64,000 nucleotides of DNA from Elmis aenea (taxonomy: Eukaryota > Arthropoda > Insecta > Coleoptera > Elmidae), in the NCBI GenBank assembly GCA_947652605.1, contig OX393579.1:25441674-25505673 (forward strand). The letters are read 5' to 3'. Under the pieces are notes generated by a model. That model did not search any database. It was not told the DNA's origin and saw nothing but the letters and a program-made list of their open reading frames with translations. Shown here piece by piece: positions 1 to 9,138 of the stretch. Both the position numbers and the translations under genes were made by a program. Position 1 is the first letter of the stretch. Every line of letters begins with the position of its first letter.

Positions 1-1660
1 TCTTTATACAGCATCATTCAAAAAGTCTACAATAAATGAAAAAAAAAATATTTTTGATTGCTCAGAAAACTTTAATCTTGATAAAAGTTTGTTGCATGAT
101 CTAAAACTAATTGTAAGATAACAAAAAGTTTATTAAAAAGTCAAACGACACTAGATTTTAGCGATTTTTGAAATATTCGAAAGAGTAAAGTGCCCTTATT
201 TTAAGAGATACAAAAAATATTATAAGAACAAGTTATTTAGAATCTAAAAATATCGCTAGATTGAAATTTTAACGGTCGAATTCTGATTTCTATTTTTTAA
301 GAAATTTCTACATTCAAAAAGTCTACAACAAATGGAAAAGTTTTTTATTGTAGATTTCTCAGATAATGTTATTCCTGATAAAAGTTGGTGCATAGTCTAA
401 AACTAATCTTAAGGTGAAAAAAAAAAGGATTAAGTTAAATGAGTGTTGTCCATCTTTACGTTTTAATAGAAGCTTTTGGTTCTTCCACTAATGTTTGTAA
501 TATTTTTTTTGTGCGATCGTACTAGAAACGGCTGTTTGACGGACGCGTTAGCAACCATAAAGTAATGCATTACCGGCCCTATCCTTAGCAACGGCCGTAA
601 AAGTTAGGAGTACTTTTCAGGCCGTTACCCTTAGCAACGGCCGAAAAAGTAACTTTTACGGCCGTTGCTAAGGACAGGGCCGGTAATGCAGTACATACGC
701 CGTCATCTGTCAGTGACAGAATGTCACGTAGTTTCTAACCTATAATTTTGAAAATTACTAAAAATTTAAATTGTTTTTAATTCGATCGCACAAAAAATGT
801 AATATGCACCTCGGCCAAAACGTACTTCTTCGGCCTTGTCTGTTTGCTGGCCTTGACTACGTCTCGGCCAGCAAACCAGACGCGGACGAAAAAGTTACAC
901 TTTTTGGCCTTGATACATAAATAACTATTCATTAATAACCCATTTGGTATGTTCCTTTTTGTATTGGTTTTCCAATGATCCAGTACCCTTAAACAGTTTC
1001 AATAATCTTATAACTGTACTAAATGAAACATTTTTCTTTCATTAAAAATAAATGCTGCTTTTTTTTTAATTTACGCGGTATCATTATCACACACAACTGA
1101 CATTAACTGCAAAAGTTTAGACGTTTGTATTGTTTTATTTTCTACGTTCTACGTACTGTCCATGGATCCACGTGTGATTAAATTCGCAATTTATTTCAAA
1201 TGCAAAATAAATTGTGAATATGAGTAGGTACATTAGATTACATTAGAGGATTAAAAAAAACTGAAATTATCGTAACATAATATTATTTTTGGATTCTAAA
1301 ATAACTTTTTCTTATAAAATTTTGTTGTATCTCTAAAAATAAGGGCACTTTACTGTTCTTAATATTTCAAAAATTGCTAAAATCTGGTGTACTATGACTT
1401 TTTATTAAACTTTATTCGTCTTAAAATTAGTTTTCAAGCATGCACCAACTTTTATCAAGAATTAAATTTTCTGAGAAATCGATAATAAAAAACTTTTCCA
1501 TTTGTTATCAGACTTTTTGAATGTTTACATTTCTTAAAAAATAAAAATTGGAATTTGACCGTCAAAATATAAATCTACCCTTGTTTTTGAATTCTCAATA
1601 ACTTTTTTCATGTCCATTTGTTGCAGGCTTTTTGAATGACACTATATTTTTTCATATATT
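1..1660. repeat. Large inverted-repeat complex
   Basis: Positions 1-425 and about 1285-1660 are imperfect reverse complements of each other. The left side reads AGTAAAGTGCCCTTA at 185 and the right side its complement at about 1340-1357, with matching sequence continuing inward and outward on both sides. The left arm also holds two direct copies of one ~100-bp unit (about 15-115 and 310-415, both with AAAAAGTCTACAA). The spacer contains a separate GC-rich hairpin element (504-929) and otherwise AT-rich sequence. No transposase frame is visible. The left edge may lie outside the window. Confidence 0.6.
504..929 (-). mobile_element. GC-rich hairpin element, copy 1 (CGATCGCAC family)
   Basis: This is the first of three copies of one repeat family in the window (others at 7504-7922 and 54927-55290), here in reverse orientation. 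One end carries TTTTTTGTGCGATCG and the other an AT-rich end with AATAGTTATTTATG (complement). CGATCGCACAAAAA recurs inside at about 782, so the inner ~290 bp has its own inverted ends. The core is a near-palindrome built from the unit TTAGCAACGGCCGTAAAAGT and its complement. GC content is far above the flanks. There is no coding capacity, so it is a non-autonomous element of unknown superfamily. Confidence 0.7.
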
Positions 1661-2165
1661 CTTAAATCATTTCGTCATGTTCTCTAAGAAAGGTAGGTTA
1701 AGGTTTTAAAATACTAAAACATACTATAAACTAAAAAAACCTCGCAATTTTGTTCCTTATATATCGGTTATCAAAGCCAGAATATCCAACATCCTTCACG
1801 CATGCGCGCACGCAGGAATTTCCTCTTCATTTCTCCTCGTTCTCCTCCCTATTCCCTATACACCCGTGCCTTCTAGTGCCAAAACAATTGGTAAGATATA
1901 AATTACCGGTATACATCATATACCCCTAAATACACACATTTAAAGTAAATAAAATGAAATGAAACATGCCCTAGTGATTAAGTTGGAAACCCATTTTCAT
2001 ACCTGCAAATATAATCAGTTACCTTAGAGGATTCTCGGTTTGTAACAAAACAAACACACACAAAAAATCTTCGACCATGGGATATCTTATATCATATCCA
2101 AAAACACAAAAGTTTGGAAAAACAAAAGCAAAATGCATGCCACAACACTTTTATTAATACGAGTA
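1661..2165. other. Intergenic, no feature recognised
   Basis: AT-rich sequence with a short CpG-containing patch near 1795-1880. I see no coding frame, RNA gene or repeat shared with the rest of the window. Confidence 0.5.
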
Positions 2166-2167
2166 TA

Positions 2168-2378
2168 CAGGGTGGCCTCTCAATTCGGACCGCTATGTGT
2201 ATCTCGTTTAATAAAAGATATAGAGATTTCAGATTTGGCTAAATTAGCAACAGATTTAATGTAATAGACAAAATAGAGCATAGTTTATACAACAATTTTA
2301 CAAAGTACCTAAGCTATTTTAGTTGTAATTTTTTGGTAATTTAGATAAATCTCTTTTTTATCTAAAGGTGCCACCCTG
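2168..2378. mobile_element. Short TA-flanked MITE with CAGGGTGGC ends
   Basis: The element starts CAGGGTGGCCTCT and ends in the complement of CAGGGTGGCACCT. Both ends abut TA (2166-2167 and 2379-2380), as expected for mariner/Tc1-type target duplication. At 211 bp it has no coding capacity, so it must depend on a transposase supplied elsewhere. The ends are short (about 13 bp with two mismatches), so family assignment is inference. Confidence 0.55.
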
Positions 2379-2380
2379 TA

Positions 2381-3170
2381 AAGGAACTATTTTGAAATGA
2401 TTTTCAGTTCTATTCAGAGGATAATCCTAAGCATCTTTTTAATAGCGTTTCTAAAAATTTTATTTTACTTAGATTCGATTAAATATTCGAGTTGTTATCC
2501 ATATGAAAACCTAAACGTATGTAAATGAAATTATTCAAGCTAAACAGAAAAAAGCTTTCCGTTACAGGTATTTTTCCTTAATTTAAAATTTAAATGTTAA
2601 TATATGGTTAAAATGGCAGATCAAGGTATTTTTGGATTATTATTTCTTAACAAATATATAAAATATTTTTTCCTCCAAGGTAAAAGGGTTTTTAAAAACT
2701 TATTGATTTATTAATTCTAAAACCAAATGGGTTATTGAAACATAATATCAAATATTAAAAATGGATATATTTCTGCTTATGCAAATATTAGTTTTCGCAA
2801 AAATATCTCACATTCACATAAATAACTCTTGTGGATGCATGTTGTGTAAAGCTGTTGATAGCGAGTCGTGCATCCTAGGGTTAAATTTTTCATTTTATAC
2901 ACGTGTTTGGCTTCAAATACACTGTTATTTAAAATTCGTGCAACATGAAGTATAAACGGTTAGTTTTTCAGCTCAACTTAACGTAATCTGTGCTATGTAG
3001 CTCTAGCTACTAACAAATAATAATCATTTTTGAACGATTTAGCCATTTATTAGTATTTCCTAGCAGTTTTTTAATCCGTCTCCAACGTAGATTTTACAAA
3101 TAGAGGACCACTTCGACAAATCGTGAAACATTTCGTGATATCAATTACCTTTGTTTTACCTAAAAGTCTC
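2381..3170. other. Intergenic, no feature recognised
   Basis: Low-complexity AT-rich DNA. A 64-codon open frame at 2761-2955 shows no domain or codon-usage signal and is not called as a gene. Confidence 0.5.
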
Positions 3171-3172
3171 GC

Positions 3173-4999
3173 TATACAGGGTGAGTCACGACGGACGCCA
3201 CGGAGTTTTATGGCCAAACGGTATATATTTCCAAACTTTTGTCGCTGTTACATTATGTAAGTCAATAAGGGCTACATTTAAAAAATATTTTCAAACATAC
3301 AGGGTGCTCCAAAAAAGAGTGGCATATCAAAGCTTTACTTTTTCTTATGGAACACTATATATTTTTACATTTTTGGATTCCTCTTTAAATTTACTTCAAA
3401 AAATGTATTTGGTTATATGGGTCTAACGTTAACCGTTTTTGTGAAAATTGCATTTTCATGAAAATACAGTACCTACTTTCAAAAATTTTCAACATTAAAA
3501 AACTTTGAGAAGTCTGAAGAAATTCGCTTGGAGATAAGATTGACAATAGATTATGTAACACTTTGCACCACCTACATTTTTAAAATATTATACAGGGCGT
3601 TTTTTACACTTGGTCAAACTTGTGAAACTTTAAACATCGATAACTCATTTTTTTAAAATACAACACCCTATATGTTTTTACACCGTTTTATAGAAAATTT
3701 AATTCTCTTTCGAAAACATAAAGGCTGTTTTCACCTAAAATTAATATTTTCCGAGATATCGCGATATTATTGTTAATTATTAGGGCAAAGTAATATTTTC
3801 AAGTAGGCTATGAAGGTAGACAGCGGTAATTGAAACAATTGAAAGAAAAAACAGGAAACTTATAATTTGTTGCTTGCCTACACATTTTTGACATTTTTTT
3901 AGAGTTGTAGTTTTACCATACTTACGTTTAAATAGAGGTTTCTTATCAGGGCCACAATATTTTTCATATAGTTCATTGAGTTTGATCGTTTGCCAAATCC
4001 TAAAAACCGATTGATAATGTATTAGGTACGCGAACGGAACGCTGAATAAAAAAATAATAATACTGACTTGTCCAATTTTACATTAAAAAAACATGGTTGG
4101 TACTATTTTTGGTAGAACCAAGTTTCGTGTCGTAAACATACAAAAAAAAAGGTTTATAGGATTTAGTAATTATCTTAAAACACTGGTCCAATAAATAAAT
4201 GCATACATAATTTTAAGAAACCCTTATTTAAACGTAAGTACTTTATATGATAAAACTACAACTTTCCTATAAAAATATGTCAAAAATGTGTAGGCAAGCG
4301 ACAAATTATAAGTTTCCTATTTTTTCTTTCAATTGTTTCAAATTACCGCTGTCTACCTTCATAGCCTACTTGAAAATATTACTTTGCCCTAATAATTAAC
4401 AATAATATCGCGATATCTCGGAAAATATTAATTTTAGGTGAAAAACAGCCTTTATGTTTTCGAAAGAGAATTAAATTTTCTATAAGACGGGGTAAAAAAT
4501 ATAGGGTATTGTAGCTAAAAAAAATGAGTTATCGATGTTTAAAGTTTCATAAGTTTGACCAAGCGTAAAAAACGCCCTGTATAATATTTTAAAAATGTAG
4601 GTGGTGCAAAGTGTTATATAATCTATTGTCAATCTTATCTCCAAGCGAATTTCTTCAGACCTCTCAAAGTTTTTAAATGTTGAAAATTTTTGAAAGTAGG
4701 TACTGTATTTTCATGAAAATGCAATTTTCACAAAAACGGTTAACGTTAGACCCATATAACCAAATACATTTTTTGAAGTAAATTTAAAGAGGAATCCAAA
4801 ATTGTAAAAATATATAGTGTTCCATAAGAAAAAGTAAAGCTTTGATATGCCACTCTTTTTTGGAGCACCTTGTATGTTTAAAAATATTTTTTAAATGTCG
4901 CCCTTATTGACTTACATAATGTAACAGCGACAAAAGTTTGGAAATATATACCGTTTGGCCATAAAACTCCGTGGCGTCCGTCGTGACTCACCCTCTATA
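3173..4999. mobile_element. 1.8-kb foldback element with ~780-bp arms
   Basis: Positions 3173-3945 and 4216-4999 are reverse complements over almost their whole length, with a ~270-bp loop. The outer ends read TACAGGGTGAGTCACGACGG on the left and the near-complement on the right (one change in CAGGG). TA-rich flanks fit a TA target site. Each arm contains further CAGGG-type termini at about 3299 and 3592, and their complements in the right arm, so the arms look like stacked transposon ends. The open frame at 3151-3426 is a by-product of the arm. Arm similarity is high, suggesting recent origin or repair by copying. Confidence 0.85.
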
Positions 5000-6780
5000 T
5001 ATTTTTTTAATGTATAACATGAAATGTATACTGAAACACCAATAATTTAAATTGCAACACATGAAAAGCAGCAATCTATAATTAATTACATCAGGTTAAA
5101 AAAAAAAAACAAAGGCGTACAGCAAAATATTATTATCGCTCAGTCTTTTGTTTATTAAATGGTTTGTTGATGATCAATACAAGTTACAAAGTATGCTCTA
5201 TGGACCGCAATGTATGGACACTTAAGCTAGCCTACTTAACAACTAACTACAAAAACTGTAAAATCAGTTAACAATAAAGAACGTCAAAAATGTTGTGCCT
5301 TAAAACTTTTGCGGACCATATACGTATAGCTTTCATACCAAATAATGAGTGGCTGCTCACAGTAAAATTAAAACGATTTAAAGTGCCGTTAAAAAGTATG
5401 TTGATATTAAATTCTATCCTACAGAGAAATTGATGAAAATTTTTCGAAGGCCAAACTTAAAAGCTTTGCGGGCCACATGCGTCTCGCTGGTTGATCATCG
5501 GTACTTTACACACTAGACCCTAGACCTATGTTCGATGTAAATACGTGAGATTCAAATCAGCTTAGAAAGACAAAAGTCAAATTGTAATAATTAAATTTAT
5601 AACAATATTATACGTATTAATATTAATTGCCCACTTAATCAAACCAACATACAAAGCTCTCCATCATAATACATGAGGTGTCCCAAATTCCATGCTCAAC
5701 ATAACAACAACGAGTAAGTTAAATTGAAGCAAAGTAGCATACTATTGTGCTGCATTAAATTATTAATAACAAAAATTTATAGCAATCTTAGTTTAGAAGT
5801 TTTTCAGGAAAAAATGAGTTTTTGCGTATTTTCTTGATTTTTTTTATATATCAGAAACTAGAAACATATTTTTAAATCAAGTGCCCTTTACATGCTGAAA
5901 TAATTAGATTTTGTATCATATGTTTCTTTTGTTCTGAACCAGGCTTGTGCAACCCGCCGCCCGTGGTCCAGTAGTTGTATATTACAAGCATTGCTTTTTT
6001 AAAGAGTATAACTACAACATTCAATGTCATTGCATATCAAAAAGTGCTGAAAAAATATGAGAAACTAACAGGTGATTTAAGAAGAGAAATAATAATGGAA
6101 ATGAAATAGAACTTGGCGGACAACAAAACTTATTCAAAAAGGCGTATAAACAACAAGACGCCACCACAGCAAATTATGAAATTTTTAATAGTTCAGCTAA
6201 ACATTTGAAACCATTCTCTGATTGTAGTTTAATAAAGAATGTATAAAAATTGCTGTGAACTTCATTTGCCATGAAAAAAGCTTTTTTCTAGTATTATTTT
6301 ATTTAGATTACGTTACTGTGGAAAAATAAATTGATGAAATGGCAAAAAACGTAATATTAACTCTTAAATTTACTGCCAATAACTTTTTATCTTATTCTCG
6401 TTGTCTTGATGAAGCACTGGATGTATCTAATACTTCTAAACTTGTAATTTTTTTGTGGAGTAGATATAAAGTTAAATGTTACTGAACAATTATTAGATTT
6501 GGTAAGGATGAAAGAAATCACAATCGCTTTGAATGAACTACGCTTGTGACAAAGAAATTTAAAACCGATTTTTTTAGGGAATTCTTTGTATGTCACTGCA
6601 TTGCTCATATTGAAAATTTATGAGCGAAAAAACAACAGTTTCGATATTTCTCCGGAAACTTCACACTCAGAAGAATCACCATATCCACTAGAAAGTGGTG
6701 CGGCCCGTTACTATTTCATAAAATTTACAATTGGCTCTTTGGCTTAAAAGGTTGCATGGGGGACCATCACCAACTTGGTT
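5000..6780 (+). mobile_element. Decayed hAT element region
   Basis: This stretch surrounds a broken hAT transposase (6055-6545). It includes GC-rich blocks (about 5300, 5460, 5950 and 6700) with phrases such as TGCGGGCCACATGCGTCTCG and GTGCGGCCCGTTAC. Such blocks are characteristic of the non-coding ends of GTF2IRD2/ZBED-type hAT copies in animal genomes. I could not identify intact terminal repeats or an 8-bp duplication, so the boundaries are approximate. Confidence 0.45.
6055..6545 (+). pseudogene. hAT transposase remnant, GTF2IRD2/ZBED5-like
   Basis: Reading across two or more frames gives a recognisable order of hAT (Charlie-like) segments. First comes LTGDLRREI, then NLFKKAYKQQDATTANYEI followed by KPFSDCSLIKN. 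Next is KIDEMAKNVILTLKF and then LSYSRCLDEALDVSNTSKLV, which corresponds to the 'LDESTDVSDTAQL' region holding the first catalytic Asp. A final part resembles the 'NVTEELLDLVSMK' segment. Frameshifts separate the pieces and stop codons lie within them, so no protein can be made. In intact relatives the protein is a ~600-residue DDE-type transposase with a zinc finger; only its first half is seen here. Assignment is from remembered family motifs and needs a protein search. Confidence 0.6.
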
Positions 6781-6807
6781 AGTTCTTATAATCGTCATAA
6801 TTAAAAT

Positions 6808-6834
6808 TTAACGCAACATTTAATGTTGCGTTAA
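6808..6834. repeat. Short perfect palindrome
   Basis: TTAACGCAACATT is followed, after one base, by its exact reverse complement AATGTTGCGTTAA. The 13-bp arms with almost no loop would extrude as a hairpin. It could be a footprint of two abutting inverted ends. The rest of 6780-7256 shows nothing recognisable. Confidence 0.6.
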
Positions 6835-7503
6835 AATTCTCCATACATGACACGCTAATAATTGTGTAATTTATAAAACTATGGTTTTATGAAAATATTC
6901 GCTATCATTCATTTGTAAAATAACCTGTAATGAAAAGACAAATGTATTGATCAATCCTATTTTTAAAGGTGTTTTGTAAAGCGATAAGTTATTACAAGAT
7001 TAAGACCATGTTCTGGTTATGTCAAATTATGATAAGAATTACAGTAAAATTTATGTTGCATTTGTAATCAGACTGTATTACGCTATTAACTCTGTAAGGA
7101 AAATTGTTAAATACTGTTATTATATATAAGAAAATTGCAACGATCTTCTAATATTTTTTTTAAAATTAAATAAATGAATGCAGCTGAAATAAGATTTATG
7201 CAAAAAAACAAGAAAAGAACATAAAAATATAGACTAAGAAATGAAACATATAGATACAGTAAAGTGCCCTAGTATGGAACAGTTACCTATTATGGAATAC
7301 ATCAGTTTTATGACAATGAATAAGCAATATCTGTTGAAAAGTATATGTACCTATTTGTACATTGATCACACATTCCCAAATGTAAAATAGTTAAAAAATA
7401 TTCACTAGATTACATAACAGATTCAAATATATTTTTGACGTGCTACTGAGTTTTTAGGCTAAATCTTTCAGTGCAAAATATTATATGCTAGGGTAAATGA
7501 TAT

Positions 7504-7922
7504 AATAGTTATTTATGTATCAAGGCCAAAAAGTGTAACTTTTTCGGCCGCGTCTGGTTTGCTGACCGAGACGTAGTCAAGGCCAGCAAACAGGCAAGGC
7601 CGAAAAAGTACGTTTTGGCCGAGGTGCATATTACATTTTTTGTGCGATCGAATTAAAAACAATTTAAATTTTTAGTAATTTTCAAAATTATAGGTTAGAA
7701 ACTACGTGACATTCTGTCACTGACAGATGACGGCGTATGTACTGCACTACCGGCCCTCTCCTTAGCAACGGCCGTAAAAGTTACTTTTTCAGCCGTTGCT
7801 AAGAGTAACGTCCTGAAAAGTAACTTTTACGGCCGTTGCTAAGGATAGGGCCGGTAATGCAGTACTTTATGGTTGCTAACGCGTCCGTCAAACAGCTGTT
7901 TCTAGTACGATCGCACAAAAAA
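7504..7922 (+). mobile_element. GC-rich hairpin element, copy 2 (CGATCGCAC family)
   Basis: Same family as 504-929 in opposite orientation, running from AATAGTTATTTATGTATC to CGATCGCACAAAAAA. The core around 7740-7865 is a near-palindrome (GTACTGCAYTACCGGCCC against its complement) enclosing two copies of the CAACGGCCGTAAAAGT unit. Similarity to copy 1 is high across the whole length. It is nested in the 7257-8850 element. Confidence 0.75.
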
Positions 7923-8414
7923 TATTTTATTGCATGTTTATTTAGCATGAGCCTTTACATTTCAATTAAATAGACCAAAATTTTGATTGGGGCCATTTCA
8001 TGTTTTACATATACCGATTTTTGAAATGTCACCCTGATACCTAATATGGAATACATAGAGGTGTCTTATAATGAATATGATTATGGTCATTAAGTACAGC
8101 AATATGGGTTCAGTGTCAAAAGTGTCAGAAATGGGCAGACGAAAAATGTGCAAAATACCCAAAAAAAACAATTCTATTGTCCTACCTGTAAAAAATAAAT
8201 AAATTATTAACATTTAGTTCGAATGACACTTGAATTATAATTTAATTTACATAAATAACAGAGTTTTGCTTTGGTTTAAGTAATAATGTACATCAAAAAG
8301 AAATAAAAGATTAATTTATGAGCAGTTGTTTATTTTAATGTATATTTCCTATATAATTGTATATTCCATATTAAGAACCCCCAGTATTCCATATTAGGTT
8401 CCCCGGGAGCTTAA

Positions 8415-8649
8415 AGGCTCCCCCAGACAGAGGCGATACGGTACGATTCGGGACGATATCTTAATAAGATTTTGGCATATGGAAGCGCCCACACCAATGA
8501 TGAGCGCGATATACCTGTTTAGCAATGACAAGGGGGTTTAATTTGTATGTCCGAAATAAGTTTGATTCTTTTTGGGTCATCTTGTAAGGGTAATCCCCAT
8601 ACCGATTGTATCGTACCGAGCGGTATAACGCGTCTGTCTGGGGGAGCCT
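8415..8649. mobile_element. Harbinger-like MITE with TAA duplications
   Basis: The ends are AGGCTCCCCCAGACAGAGGC and its near-complement. TAA directly flanks both ends (8412-8414 and 8650-8652), the 3-bp duplication typical of PIF/Harbinger elements. The 235-bp body shares an internal block (GCGCCCACA through GAGCGCGATATA) with the MITE at 54514-54701 in inverted orientation, so both belong to one family. It has no coding capacity. Confidence 0.8.
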
Positions 8650-8861
8650 TAATATGGAATAGTAGTAACATTTAAAAAAAATAGCTACAGGTATATAAGA
8701 AATATCTATAGCAATATCGTACCAGAATTCGAGTAATGTGTTGCGTATTCATTACAAATTCCTTATAATTTTTTTTGCAAAATTTTGTTGAATAAATGTG
8801 AATATTATTGCCGAATACAAAAAACTATTCTATATTAAGGCACTTTACTCTAACAATTAAA

Positions 8862-9134
8862 GATGAAATGACTTACAACAAACATACAAGAAAGACAGCT
8901 GGGTTGGTTGGGTCACATTTATAGAACGAAAGAAGAAATAATAACCAGAAACGTCTATGAAGCAACAAAAGATGTGACCAAGAAAATCCTGACAAGAAGA
9001 AATTGAAAAAGCAGCAACGGATGAAAACATCAAATGGTAAAAGATAAAAAAGTTGGCACGGGACACAAAAAAATCACCACAACTCGATAGTCCTACACCT
9101 AGCAGCAGAAGGACTAAGGACTAAATAAATAAAT
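8862..9134 (+). pseudogene. 3' end of a non-LTR retrotransposon ORF2
   Basis: One frame reads IQERQLGWLGHIYRTKEE, then NVYEAT, followed in other frames by KAATD-type and LAAEGLRTK segments. This is the C-terminal 'LQWLGHVYRM..R..KK..EA..' module found after the reverse transcriptase in many insect LINEs. It ends in a stop followed by an (AAAT)n-like tail at 9125-9138. A second copy lies at 21690-22075, and a scrap of the same 3' end at about 43345-43400. The copy is strongly 5'-truncated and frameshifted. Confidence 0.65.
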
Positions 9135-9138
9135 AAAT

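Larger units (their letters stand above)
7257..8850. mobile_element. 1.6-kb element with AGTAAAGTGCCC inverted ends
   Basis: The left end reads AGTAAAGTGCCCTAGTATGG and the right end is the complement of AGTAAAGTGCCTTAATATAG, giving ~27-bp imperfect inverted ends. TA lies one base outside both ends. The phrase TATGGAATAC and its complement recur inside (about 7295, 8045, 8365, 8385, 8655), so the body is built from repeats of the terminus. Two other elements sit inside it: a hairpin element (7504-7922) and a Harbinger-like MITE (8415-8649). No transposase frame is present. The same AGTAAAGTGCCC motif occurs in the inverted-repeat complex at 1-1660. Confidence 0.6.

Noticed and set aside
2761..2955. 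64-codon open frame in AT-rich DNA
   Set aside because: No domain, no codon bias and no conserved context; frames of this size are expected by chance.
3151..3426. 91-codon open frame
   Set aside because: It lies almost wholly inside the left arm of the foldback element and reads its terminal sequence.
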